Part shown: positions 35,014-43,448 of the stretch, piece by piece
How positions within the stretch are numbered: the stretch's first letter is position 1
Layout of the letters: each line of letters starts with the position of its first letter
DNA from: Cupriavidus alkaliphilus
GTDB lineage: Bacteria; Pseudomonadota; Gammaproteobacteria; Burkholderiales; Burkholderiaceae
DNA length: 64,000 nt
NCBI RefSeq assembly: GCF_900094595.1
Contig: NZ_FMAD01000011.1
Coordinates: 1-64,000 of the forward strand
Direction of reading: 5' to 3'
Notes under the pieces: generated by a model
What the model saw: only the letters and a program-made list of their open reading frames with translations
The model's database searches: none
Told to the model about the DNA's origin: nothing
Made by a program: the position numbers and the translations under genes

Positions 35014-35310
35014 ATGCCGTATCTGATCGAAACCGTCGACAAGCCCGACCACCAGCACGTGCGCCAGGCCACCCGCGCCAGCCACCTGGACTACCTCGAC
35101 GCCAACAAGGCGCTGCTGCTGGCCTGCGGCGCCAAGCTCAACGATGACGGCTCGGATGCCGGCGGCGGCGTCTATATCGTCGATGTCGACAGCCGCGAGG
35201 CCGCGCAGCGCTTTATCGACGCCGACCCGTTCGCCGCGGCGGGCCTGTTTGCCGAGGTGCGCATCGTGCGCTGGCGCAAGGCCTATCTCGACGGCACCTG
35301 CCGTCTGTAA
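35014..35310 (+). CDS. YciI-like protein
   Basis: A 98-residue ferredoxin-like-fold protein of the YciI/YCII group. It starts MPYLIETVDKPDH, has the HLDYLDANKALLLACGAKL helix, and ends with the DADPFAAAGLFAEVRIVRWRKA segment containing the conserved D-P-F of the family. ACAGGAG precedes the ATG. YciI relatives in aromatic operons act as small hydrolases or dehalogenase-like muconolactone enzymes; here the function is unproven. It lies 37 bp after the transporter. Confidence 0.8.
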   Translation: MPYLIETVDKPDHQHVRQATRASHLDYLDANKALLLACGAKLNDDGSDAGGGVYIVDVDSREAAQRFIDADPFAAAGLFAEVRIVRWRKAYLDGTCRL

Positions 35311-35371
35311 ACCGCGTCTGTAAACCGGGCCGCGCACGCTGCCCCATCGCTACCCAACTCCAGGAGACCCC

Positions 35372-35656
35372 ATGCTGTTCATGGCCGAAATGACCGTCAG
35401 GATTCCCGCATCGCTCGACCCGCAATTCGTCGAGCAGCTCAAGGCCGATGAAAAGGCCATGTCGCAGCGCCTGCAGCGCGAAGGCAAGTGGCGCCACCTG
35501 TGGCGCGTGGTGGGCCAGTACGCCAACGTCAGCATCTTTGACGTCAGCGACAACGATGAACTGCACACCTTGCTGACCGCGCTGCCGCTGTACCCATACA
35601 TGGAGATCAAGGTCACGCCGCTGGCCCAGCACGGTTCCGCCATCGCGCAGAACTGA
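35372..35656 (+). CDS. catC: Muconolactone delta-isomerase
   Basis: A 94-residue enzyme converting muconolactone to 3-oxoadipate enol-lactone in the catechol branch of the beta-ketoadipate pathway. Sequence begins MLFMAEMTVRIPASLDPQFVEQLKADEKAMSQRLQREGKWRHLWRVVGQYANVSIFDV and ends LPLYPYMEIKVTPLAQH, all family-typical, as is the length. CAGGAG precedes the start. The next gene encodes the following enzyme of the pathway (PcaD). catA and catB are not nearby in this window. Confidence 0.92.
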   Translation: MLFMAEMTVRIPASLDPQFVEQLKADEKAMSQRLQREGKWRHLWRVVGQYANVSIFDVSDNDELHTLLTALPLYPYMEIKVTPLAQHGSAIAQN

Positions 35657-35704
35657 GCCGGACCGATCCGCAATACCGCCCGCGATCCCTGACTGACCGA
35701 TACC

Positions 35705-36484
35705 ATGCCCTTCGCCGATCTTCCCGACGTTCGTTTGCACTACCGCCTCGATGGCGCCGAGCACCTGCCGGTGCTGGTGCTGTCCAATTCGCTCGGCACC
35801 AGCCTGGACATGTGGGCACCGCAGGTGGATGCCTTCAGCCAGCATTTCCGCGTGCTGCGCTATGACACGCGCGGGCATGGGCAGTCGTCGGTGCCGCCCG
35901 GTCCCTACAGCATCGCGCAGCTGGGCGGCGATGTGATCGGGCTGCTCGACCAGCTTGGCATCGGGCAGGCCAGCTTCTGCGGCCTGTCGATGGGCGGCAT
36001 CACCGGCATGTGGCTGGCGCTGAACCACGCGCCGCGGCTGCGCAAGCTGGTGCTGTGCAATACCGCGGCGTATATCGGCCCGCCCGAGAACTGGACCAAC
36101 CGCGCCGCGGCGGTCGAACGCGACGGCGTGGCGTCGATCGCCGCGGCCGTGGTCGACAAATGGCTGACTCCGGCCTACGCCGCCGCGCATCCGGAACTGG
36201 TGGCCTCGCTGCGCGCCATGCTCGGCGCCAGCCCGGCCGCCGGCTATGCCGCCAACTGCCTGGCGGTGCGCGACGCCGACCTGCGCGCAGGGATCGCCGG
36301 CATTGCCATGCCCACGCTGGTGATCGCCGGCTCGGGCGACCTGCCCACGCCGCCGCGCGATGGCGTGTACCTGGCGCAGACGATTCCCGGCGCGCACTAC
36401 GTCGAGCTGGAAGCCGCGCATATCTCCAACCTGGAGCAGGCACAGGCCTTCAGCAAGGTCGTGGTCGATTTCCTGGCGCGCTGA
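35705..36484 (+). CDS. pcaD: 3-oxoadipate enol-lactonase
   Basis: A 259-residue alpha/beta hydrolase that opens 3-oxoadipate enol-lactone. The nucleophile is S95 in CGLSMGG; the oxyanion stretch is SNSLGTSLDMW, and a late histidine lies in LEAAHISNLEQA. Length and motifs are typical of PcaD/CatD. It follows catC by 48 bp and completes the enol-lactone step. The product, 3-oxoadipate, needs a CoA transferase and thiolase that are not in this operon. Confidence 0.9.
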   Translation: MPFADLPDVRLHYRLDGAEHLPVLVLSNSLGTSLDMWAPQVDAFSQHFRVLRYDTRGHGQSSVPPGPYSIAQLGGDVIGLLDQLGIGQASFCGLSMGGITGMWLALNHAPRLRKLVLCNTAAYIGPPENWTNRAAAVERDGVASIAAAVVDKWLTPAYAAAHPELVASLRAMLGASPAAGYAANCLAVRDADLRAGIAGIAMPTLVIAGSGDLPTPPRDGVYLAQTIPGAHYVELEAAHISNLEQAQAFSKVVVDFLAR

Positions 36485-36722
36485 GCCGCTGGGCCGCGCC
36501 GTGCCGGGCCTTTCCGTAGCCCGGCCGCGTGGCTTATCATGCACCCCTTCGCCGTAGTGTCCTGCCGTCGGTGCGCCCGGTCTCGGATCCCCGCATTCGA
36601 GTAATTGACAGGGTCGTAGCACGCGGACAAGATGCGACCGACAGATGCGCCTCCGGGACGACATGCCGGCAGTCATAGCCGAAATGCCCGGAGAACACGC
36701 AAGAACTTTGGGAATCGGGGTC

Positions 36723-38135
36723 ATGAAGCCTATCTTTCGTCAATTGGCGGGCGCGGTCACGCTCGCCGTCATGCTGTCCGGCTGCGCCACCGGGCCTGAC
36801 TATGCCGGCAACCCGGCGGCCGCCGAGCAGCCGCCTTCCGACCAGGCCATGAAGGCCTTGTCCGCCGAAGTCTTCACCTTTGCCTATCCGATGGTGCTGA
36901 TGGACGTGACGCGCGAGCTGATGACGCTGCGCACGCCCGCCAACACCTTCAGCCACAAGCGCACCTTCCCGGACGCCACCTTCACCGATGTGGTCAGCCC
37001 CAACGCCGACACGCTGTACTCGTCGGCGTGGCTCGACCTGTCGCGCGAGCCGGTGATCCTGTCCGTGCCCGATACGCGCGGGCGCTATTACCTGATGCCG
37101 CTGATGGACGCCTGGACCAATGTGTTCGCCGCACCGGGCAAGCGCACCACCGGCACCCGCCGCGGCAATTTCGCCATCACCGGTCCGGACTGGCGCGGCA
37201 CGCTGCCCAAGGGCGTGCAGGAAATCCGCTCGCCCACGTCGATGGTCTGGCTGATCGGCCGCACGCAGGCCAACGGCAAGCAGGACCTGCCGGTGGTGCA
37301 CCGGCTGCAGGACCAGTACCGGCTGACGCCGCTGTCGGCCTGGGGTGGCGGCCGACGCGTGCCGGACAAGGTCGCGGCGCGGCCCGCGCTGGATCCCAAC
37401 AGCGCCCCGGTCGAGCAGGTCGCGGCCATGGACGCGCAGGCGTTCTTCACGCGGTTTGCCGCGCTGCTGCCGGCCAATCCGCCGGCACCGGCCGACAGCG
37501 CCATGGTCGAGAAAATGCGCCGCATGGGCATCCGCCCGGGCGTTCCGTTCAAGACCACGGTGATGGAGCCGTCCACCGCGCGGGCCGTGCAGGAAGGGGC
37601 CACGGCCGCGCTGGCGTCGATCGAGCAGGCGGCGCGCAAGGGCAACGCCGATGCCGGCAATGGCTGGGTCATGCATCGCGACCTGGGCACCTACGGCACC
37701 AGCTATGGCCGCCGCGCGGTCACGGCATGGGTGGGCCTGGGCGCCAACCTGCCGGAGGATGCGATCTACGCCTCCACCCGCACCGATGCCAACGGCAAGC
37801 CGCTGCAGGGCGGGGCACGCTACGTGCTGCACTTCGACAAGGACCAGCTGCCGCCGGCGCGCGCGTTCTGGTCGCTGACGCTGTACAACGAGCGCCAGGC
37901 CTTTGTCCCGAACCCGATCCGGCGCTACGCCATCGGCAGCCGCGACCGCCTGCGCTACAACCGCGACGGCTCGCTCGACATCTACATCCAGCACGAGCGC
38001 CCGGCCGGCGCCAAGGCTGCCAACTGGCTGCCGGCGCCGCCCGATGGCCTGAACATGATGCTGCGCGCGTACTGGCCGGAACAGGCGCTGCTGGACGGCA
38101 GCTGGATGCCGCCGCCGGTGATGCGCGTGAACTGA
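36723..38135 (+). CDS. DUF1254/DUF1214 lipoprotein
   Basis: A 470-residue envelope protein. The signal ends in the lipobox VMLSGC (lipidated cysteine near residue 21). The DUF1254 part has FTFAYPMVLMDVTRELM and SPNADTLYSSAWLDLSREPVILSVPDT; the C-terminal DUF1214 part has RYVLHFDKDQLPPARAFWSLTLYN and RNRDGSLDIYIQHE. The families are widespread and poorly understood. The ATG at 36723 is chosen because it directly gives the lipoprotein signal. A strong terminator follows. No partner genes are evident. Confidence 0.85.
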   Translation: MKPIFRQLAGAVTLAVMLSGCATGPDYAGNPAAAEQPPSDQAMKALSAEVFTFAYPMVLMDVTRELMTLRTPANTFSHKRTFPDATFTDVVSPNADTLYSSAWLDLSREPVILSVPDTRGRYYLMPLMDAWTNVFAAPGKRTTGTRRGNFAITGPDWRGTLPKGVQEIRSPTSMVWLIGRTQANGKQDLPVVHRLQDQYRLTPLSAWGGGRRVPDKVAARPALDPNSAPVEQVAAMDAQAFFTRFAALLPANPPAPADSAMVEKMRRMGIRPGVPFKTTVMEPSTARAVQEGATAALASIEQAARKGNADAGNGWVMHRDLGTYGTSYGRRAVTAWVGLGANLPEDAIYASTRTDANGKPLQGGARYVLHFDKDQLPPARAFWSLTLYNERQAFVPNPIRRYAIGSRDRLRYNRDGSLDIYIQHERPAGAKAANWLPAPPDGLNMMLRAYWPEQALLDGSWMPPPVMRVN

Positions 38136-38158
38136 TCCGCCGGACGCCGGCAGGCAAA

Positions 38159-38189
38159 CAGGCCGCATGCCCGACGGGCATGCGGCCTG
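38159..38189. terminator. Strong terminator between the DUF1254 gene and metE
   Basis: A 14-bp stem CAGGCCGCATGCCC/GGGCATGCGGCCTG with a three-base loop is followed by CTTTGTTT on the plus strand. It sits between convergent genes, 24 bp after the DUF1254 stop. Confidence 0.85.
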
Positions 38190-38228
38190 CTTTGTTTACG
38201 CCGCGGCGTTTTGCCTGAGGCCGGTTTG

Positions 38229-40619
38229 TCAGTGCGCGTGCGTGGCGCACGCGGTGCAGGCGCCGGCCGCGTGCGGCGCGGGGGCGGTGCCGGCCGCGGC
38301 AGCGCGCTCGACGCGCTTCCACGCCGCGATTTCCGGGGCCGACAGGCGCTGGCGCAGCGCGCGGGCCGCGCTGACCATGTTGGCCAGCGCCGCTTCGGTC
38401 TCCTCCCAGCCGCGCGTCTTCAGCCCGCAGTCCGGGTTGACCCACAGCCGCTGCGGCGGCACCACCTGGCAGGCGCGGTCCAGCAGCCGCTCCATCGCCT
38501 GCACCGACGGCACGCGCGGCGAGTGAATGTCATAGACGCCCGGGCCGATCTCGTTGGGATAGTCAAAGTCGCCGAAGCCTTCCAGCAGTTCCATCGCCGA
38601 GCGCGAGGTCTCGATGGTGATCACGTCGGCATCCATCGCCGCGATCGCGGGCAGGATGTCGTTGAATTCGGCATAGCACATATGCGTATGGATCTGGGTC
38701 TGGTCCCGCACCCCGCTGGCCGAAAGGCGGAACGCGGTCACCGCCCAGTCCAGGTAGGCGTCCCAGTCGGCGCGGCGCAGCGGCAGCCCTTCGCGCAGCG
38801 CCGGTTCGTCAATCTGGATCACGCGGATGCCGGCCTGCTCGAGGTCGCAGACCTCGTCGCGAATCGCCAGCGCGAGCTGGCGCGCGGTAGTGGCGCGCGG
38901 CTGGTCGTCGCGCACGAAGGACCACTGCAGCATGGTGATGGGGCCGGTCAGCATGCCCTTCATCGGCCGCTCGGTCAGTGACTGGGCGTAGCGGGCGGTG
39001 TCGACCGTCATCGGTTCCGGACGGTACACGTCGCCGTAGATCACCGGCGGCTTGACGCAGCGCGAGCCGTAGCTCTGCACCCAGCCGTTCTCGGTAAAGC
39101 CATAGCCGCACAACTGCTCGCCGAAGTATTCGACCATGTCGTTGCGCTCGGCCTCGCCATGCACCAGCACGTCGAGCCCCAGCGCTTCCTGCTTGCGCAC
39201 CGCCAGCGCGATCTCGGCGCGGATGCGCTCGAGGTATTCCAGCGCGCCGATCTCGCCGCGCCTGAATGCGGCGCGGGTCTGGCGGATCGCGGCGGTCTGC
39301 GGGAACGAACCGATGGTCGTGGTCGGCAGCAGCGGCAGCGCAAGCGCCGCGCGCTGGCGCTCGATGCGCTCGGCGAAGGGGCTGGTGCGATGCGCCATCG
39401 CGTCATCCACGCCAGCCAGGCGCTGCTGCACGCGCGGATTGACCACACGCCGCGAGGCCCGGCGCGACGCCTGCGCGGCGTCCGAAGCCGCCAGGACATC
39501 GGCGACGGTCCCGTCGCCCTGGTTCAGCGCGCGCGCCAGCACCGCCAGTTCGTCCAGCTTTTCGGTGGCGAAGGCGAGCCAGGACTTCAGCTCGGCATCG
39601 AGCCGCGCTTCCTGCGCCAGCGACACCGGCACATGCAGCAGCGAGCACGACGGCGCCAGCCACAGGCGCTCGCCCAGCGCGCCGTGCAGCGGGCGCAGCA
39701 GGTCCAGCACGCGGCGCAGGTCGGTGCGCCAGATATTGCGGCCGTCGATCACGCCGAGCGACAGCACCGCATGCTCGGGCAGCACGGCCTGCCATGCCGC
39801 CAGTTGCGCCGGGGCGCGCACCAGGTCGATATGGAAGCCGTCGACCGGCAGCGCGCAAGCGCGCTGCGCATGGTCGGCGGCGGTGTCGAAGTATGTCGCC
39901 AGCAGCAGCTTCGGACGCGCCGTCGGGCCACCCTCCTGCAGCGCGGCATAGGCGGTGTCGAAGGCATCGAGCCAGGCCGGTTCCAGGTCGAGGCACAGTG
40001 CCGGCTCGTCGATCTGCACCCATTCGATGCCGCGGGCCTTGAGCTGGCCCAGGATGCGGCGATATGCCTGCAGCAGCCGCGGCAGCAGCGACAGCCGGTC
40101 GAAGCCCGGCACATGGCTCTTCGACAGCCACAGGTAGGTGACGGGGCCGATCAGCGCGGGACGGGCACGCAGCCCCAGCGCCAGCGCTTCATCTGTCTCC
40201 TCGAAAAACCATTGCGGGCCGCCGTCGAAGGTGGTGTCGGCGTCCAGTTCCGGGACCAGGTAGTGGTAGTTGGTGTCGAACCACTTGGTCATTTCCATCG
40301 CCGGCTGCTCGCGGTTGCCGCGGGCCAGTTCGAAATACTGCGCCAGCGTCAGTTGCGCCGGGTCGAAGCCAAAGCGGCGCGGCAGCGCGCCCAGCAACGC
40401 GGTCAGGCTCAGCATCTGGTCGTAGTAGGCAAAGTCGCCGGTGGCGACGGTGTCCAGGCCGCGCTCGGCCTGCAGCTGCCAGTGGCGGCGGCGCAGTCCG
40501 GCGGCCACCGTGCGCAGTTCGGCCTCGGTGCGTTCGCCGCGCCAGAACGCTTCCTGCGCGAATTTCAGTTCACGGCGCTCGCCGATGCGGGGAAAGCCGA
40601 GGATATGGGTGCGTGCCAT
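38229..40619 (-). CDS. metE: Cobalamin-independent methionine synthase
   Basis: A 796-residue enzyme that transfers the methyl group of methyltetrahydrofolate polyglutamate to homocysteine. The N-terminal half starts MARTHILGFPRIGERRELKFAQEAFW; the catalytic half has TTTIGSFPQTAAIRQTR, the zinc-binding HTHMCYAEFND and the final zinc cysteine in NPDCGLKTRGW. The ATG at 40619 gives the family start; a longer frame to 40685 is unlikely. The extreme C-terminus is unusual, ending HAAGACTACATHAH, with two extra cysteines and four histidines beyond the usual end. It is divergent from metR, with a MetR box between them. Confidence 0.95.
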   Translation of the reverse strand: MARTHILGFPRIGERRELKFAQEAFWRGERTEAELRTVAAGLRRRHWQLQAERGLDTVATGDFAYYDQMLSLTALLGALPRRFGFDPAQLTLAQYFELARGNREQPAMEMTKWFDTNYHYLVPELDADTTFDGGPQWFFEETDEALALGLRARPALIGPVTYLWLSKSHVPGFDRLSLLPRLLQAYRRILGQLKARGIEWVQIDEPALCLDLEPAWLDAFDTAYAALQEGGPTARPKLLLATYFDTAADHAQRACALPVDGFHIDLVRAPAQLAAWQAVLPEHAVLSLGVIDGRNIWRTDLRRVLDLLRPLHGALGERLWLAPSCSLLHVPVSLAQEARLDAELKSWLAFATEKLDELAVLARALNQGDGTVADVLAASDAAQASRRASRRVVNPRVQQRLAGVDDAMAHRTSPFAERIERQRAALALPLLPTTTIGSFPQTAAIRQTRAAFRRGEIGALEYLERIRAEIALAVRKQEALGLDVLVHGEAERNDMVEYFGEQLCGYGFTENGWVQSYGSRCVKPPVIYGDVYRPEPMTVDTARYAQSLTERPMKGMLTGPITMLQWSFVRDDQPRATTARQLALAIRDEVCDLEQAGIRVIQIDEPALREGLPLRRADWDAYLDWAVTAFRLSASGVRDQTQIHTHMCYAEFNDILPAIAAMDADVITIETSRSAMELLEGFGDFDYPNEIGPGVYDIHSPRVPSVQAMERLLDRACQVVPPQRLWVNPDCGLKTRGWEETEAALANMVSAARALRQRLSAPEIAAWKRVERAAAAGTAPAPHAAGACTACATHAH

Positions 40620-40700
40620 CGATGTTGCTCCGGTAGAGGTCTGGCGCACAGTGTCGGTTTGCCCATAAAATGAATCAAGCGACAAGTTTTAAACATTATA

Positions 40701-40713
40701 TGAATCCATTTCA
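40701..40713. promoter_or_regulatory. MetR binding site between metE and metR
   Basis: TGAA-TCCAT-TTCA matches the MetR consensus TGAA-N5-TTCA perfectly and is embedded in a longer palindrome (ATATGAA/TTCATAT). A half-site, ATGAATCA, lies about 30 bp closer to metE. MetR with homocysteine would activate metE and control metR from here. Confidence 0.88.
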
Positions 40714-40749
40714 TATCAAGACGGAAAGATGGCGACGCGGGGGGCAGGC

Positions 40750-41673
40750 ATGATCGAAGTCCGCCATTTGCGTTCGCTGGTGGCCATTGCCGAGTCCGGC
40801 AAGCTGGCCACCGCGGCCGAGCGGGTGCATGTCAGCCAGTCAGCGCTGTCGCACCAGATCAAGGCGATCGAATCGCACTACGGTTTGCCGCTGTTCGACC
40901 GCACCCGCCAGGGCCTGCGCTTTACGCCGGCGGGCGAGCGCCTGCTGGCGCTGGCGCGCGAGGTGCTGGCCGCGGTCAGCGCGGCCGACCGCGATATCGA
41001 ACGGCTCAAGGGCGACACCCGCGGCGAGTTGCGCGTGGTGCTGGAATGCCATACGTGCTTTGACTGGCTGATGCCGGTGATGGACGAGTTCCGCCGGCGC
41101 TGGCCCGAAGTGGAGGTGGACCTGGTCGCGGGCTTCCATGCCGATCCGATCGCGCTGCTGCGCAACGGCCGCGCCGACATGGTGATCGGGTCGCAGCCGG
41201 CGGCGCGGCGCGGGCTGGAGGTGGCGCCGCTGTTCCGCTTCGAGATCCTCGCGGTCATTGCCAACGAACACCGGCTGCGCAACAAGCGCCGCATCGAAGC
41301 CGCCGACCTTGCCGGCGAAACGCTGATTACCTATCCGGTGCCCGAGTCACGCATCGACCTGATCCGCGAGGTGCTCGAACCCGCCGGCATCCACCTGGAG
41401 CGGCGCACCGCCGAACTGACGGTGGCCGTGCTGCAGCTGGTGGCCAGCCGCCGCGGCGTGGCGGCGCTGCCCAACTGGGGCGTCAAGAACTACGTCGACC
41501 ACGACTACGTATTGGCCAAGCGCATCGGCGCCAAAGGACTGTGGAGCGAACTCTACGCGACCGTGCCGTCGGCGATGGCGCGGCGGCCCTACGTGGCGGA
41601 TTTTGTCGCCATCGTGCGCGATACCTGCGCAGCGCAGCTCGACGGCATCGAGCTGCTGGCGCCGGCCGCGTAG
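40750..41673 (+). CDS. metR: LysR-type activator of methionine synthesis
   Basis: A 307-residue regulator. The start MIEVRHLRSLVAIAESGKLATAAERVHVSQSALSHQIKAIE is the usual MetR N-terminus; an in-frame ATG at 40729 would add seven residues. The effector-binding domain has VVLECHTCFDWLMPVMDEFRRRWPEVEVDL and VASRRGVAALPNW. Its position divergent from metE and the MetR box between them support the name. Homocysteine is the known coactivator of the family. Confidence 0.94.
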   Translation: MIEVRHLRSLVAIAESGKLATAAERVHVSQSALSHQIKAIESHYGLPLFDRTRQGLRFTPAGERLLALAREVLAAVSAADRDIERLKGDTRGELRVVLECHTCFDWLMPVMDEFRRRWPEVEVDLVAGFHADPIALLRNGRADMVIGSQPAARRGLEVAPLFRFEILAVIANEHRLRNKRRIEAADLAGETLITYPVPESRIDLIREVLEPAGIHLERRTAELTVAVLQLVASRRGVAALPNWGVKNYVDHDYVLAKRIGAKGLWSELYATVPSAMARRPYVADFVAIVRDTCAAQLDGIELLAPAA

Positions 41674-41689
41674 CGGCGCCCGGATCGGT

Positions 41690-42031
41690 TCAGGCCGTCA
41701 GCATCAGCTCGGCGGCCCGGTCGCGGCGCATGGCGGCGCGCGGCGCCGGCTCCGCCACGGTGTCATCGTCCGGATCCTCCACGTCGGCCACCAGCAGTTC
41801 CACGTCGAAGCCGTTATCGAGGCGGCGCAGGAACAGCCACAGCAGGCCGGCGTCATCTGCCGTCAGGGTGGCATGCAGCACGGCCTGCGGGGCGGCGTCG
41901 AAGCCCAGCTGCTGCGGCGCCAGCCCGGTACGGCGTGCATTGGCCAGCACCCATTCCATGGTGCTGAACAGGTCGGACGGGGCAAGTCGCAGCGACAAGC
42001 GCAGGGTGGGGAGCGGGCGGGAGGCTGGCAT
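41690..42031 (-). CDS. ACT-like small protein, hypothetical
   Basis: A 113-residue soluble protein. The first 75 residues, LPTLRLSLRLAPSDLFSTMEWVLANARRTGL and VLHATLTADDAGLLWLFLRRLDNGFDVELLV, have the beta-alpha-beta-beta-alpha-beta pattern and spacing of the ACT domain of acetolactate synthase small subunit IlvM. The C-terminus is acidic, then basic. It is divergent from an Lrp-family gene with an AT-rich region between, so amino acid-responsive pairing is plausible. The ACT assignment is by eye and unproven. Confidence 0.6.
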   Translation of the reverse strand: MPASRPLPTLRLSLRLAPSDLFSTMEWVLANARRTGLAPQQLGFDAAPQAVLHATLTADDAGLLWLFLRRLDNGFDVELLVADVEDPDDDTVAEPAPRAAMRRDRAAELMLTA

Positions 42032-42150
42032 GTGTCGTTTCCGGCAGTCGATCTATGCAGGTAAATTTACCAGCGGTGCCGCAGAATTGGTTTCCTGATT
42101 TTCTCCATTTTCGTGGAAATATCAGGATGACTGACTTGATTTGATAGAAT

Positions 42151-42171
42151 GAAAAGAAGATTATTCTTTTC
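42151..42171. promoter_or_regulatory. Inverted repeat in the Lrp promoter region
   Basis: GAAAAGAA-GATTA-TTCTTTTC is a perfect inverted repeat ending 12 bp before the Lrp-family ATG. Further upstream CCTGAT at 42094-42099 pairs with ATCAGG at 42121-42126, and GTAAATTTAC at 42061-42070 is itself a palindrome. The region is unusually AT-rich for this genome. Lrp autoregulation and control of the divergent gene is the likely use. Confidence 0.55.
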
Positions 42172-42183
42172 CTATGGTGTTTG

Positions 42184-42654
42184 ATGGCACAGTCACCCAA
42201 ACTCGACGACACCGACCGCCGCATCCTGCGCGAACTGCGGCGCGATGGCCGCCTGTCCAATGCGCGACTGGCGGAGCAGGTGGGGCTGTCGGCCACGCCA
42301 TGCTGGAACCGCGTGCGCGCGCTGGAAGAAAGCGGGGTGATCGAAGGCTACGCCGCGCTGCTCAACCAGAAGGCACTGGGCCTGCCCGACACCGTGCTGA
42401 TCGAGGTCACGCTGGAGCGGCACGACGACGACATGCTGTACCGCTTCGGCAAGGCCCTGGCGGAACTGCCCGAGGTGATGGAGGCCTACCTGCTGACCGG
42501 CGAATACGACTACCTGATCAAGGTGGCGGTGGCCGGCACGCAGGGCTATGAGGAATTCCTGCGGCACAAGCTCTACAAGCTGCCCGGCCTGCGCCACAGC
42601 CGCTCGACCTTCGTGCTGCGCACGCTCAAGCGCGAGACCTCGGTCGAGCCGTGA
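42184..42654 (+). CDS. Lrp/AsnC-family regulator
   Basis: A 156-residue transcriptional regulator. The winged helix has LDDTDRRILRELRRDGRLSNARLAEQVGLSATPCWNRVRALEESGVIEGY. The RAM ligand domain has VLIEVTLERHDDDMLYRFGKALAELPEVMEAYLLTGEYDYLIKVAVAG. This matches the typical Lrp length and order. An upstream TTG at 42181 is possible, but the ATG is preferred. The target may be the divergent ACT-like gene and itself. Confidence 0.9.
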   Translation: MAQSPKLDDTDRRILRELRRDGRLSNARLAEQVGLSATPCWNRVRALEESGVIEGYAALLNQKALGLPDTVLIEVTLERHDDDMLYRFGKALAELPEVMEAYLLTGEYDYLIKVAVAGTQGYEEFLRHKLYKLPGLRHSRSTFVLRTLKRETSVEP

Positions 42655-43185
42655 TCAGGCGGTCCTGAGCACTTCGCTGGTGGTATTGCGCAGGGCGCGC
42701 AGGGCCTCGTTGCATTGCTGCGGCGTGGTGGGGTGCACCAGCACCGCCCAGCGGCCATGCTGCACCGCCTCGCGCACCGGCGTGATCACCAGCTGGTGGT
42801 CCGGCCGCGCGGTCATCAGGCCGGCCAGCAGCATGCCGAACATCACCCCCAGGAAGATTGCCGCACCGGCCGCCAGGCCCGGGCTCTGCATCACCGCGTC
42901 GACTTCCTGCCGGTGCAGGATGCCGACCACGGCGAGGCCGATAATGGCGCCCAACGCTGCCATGCTCAGGTGCGAGCGCACCGCGGTGTGGACGATGCCG
43001 TCGCTTTCGGGCTCGAGCTTGCGGCCGAAATGGGCCTCGTACGGGTGCACCAGCCGTACCTGCCCCCGCTTCAGGTGCGCCTCGTAGCAAACGCGCTCGG
43101 CGGCGCTGCTGGCGGCGAGCTTGGTGTCGAACAATGCTGCGAGCTTGGTGCCTGCGGCCTCGGCACTCAATGGATTGGCTGTCAT
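42655..43185 (-). CDS. Two-helix membrane protein, hypothetical
   Basis: A 176-residue protein with a soluble N-terminal part (AGTKLAALFDTKLAAS, then FGRKLEPESDGIVHTAVRSH), two adjacent hydrophobic helices (LSMAALGAIIGLAVVGIL and GLAAGAAIFLGVMFGMLLAGLM) at about residues 75-130, and a C-terminal cytoplasmic part with HQLVITPVREAVQHGRWAVLVHPTTPQQCNEALRAL. AGGAG precedes the start at 43185. The layout resembles small membrane proteins of unknown function with a metal or ligand-binding fold; no name is supported. The stop abuts that of the convergent Lrp gene. Confidence 0.7.
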   Translation of the reverse strand: MTANPLSAEAAGTKLAALFDTKLAASSAAERVCYEAHLKRGQVRLVHPYEAHFGRKLEPESDGIVHTAVRSHLSMAALGAIIGLAVVGILHRQEVDAVMQSPGLAAGAAIFLGVMFGMLLAGLMTARPDHQLVITPVREAVQHGRWAVLVHPTTPQQCNEALRALRNTTSEVLRTA

Positions 43186-43448
43186 GGCGAACTCCTGCTG
43201 CGGCCGTGCCGCGAGGCGGGTGCTGCGCATTGTTTCCGCGCCCGCCGGGGACGGCCAGTGTCCTGTATACCGAGTCTAGGGACCCGTTTGAAGCGGCTGC
43301 ATAAGTCGACGGCGCTTGCGCTTGTAGGAATTGGCCGACCACCCCCGAAGCCAGCCCTGGCGGGGGAATTCCAGCGCGAACGACCGATTCCGCTCATAAT
43401 GTCGGCGGTGCCGGGCTGCGCCCCCGCCTTTTGACCAAGAATTCCGGT

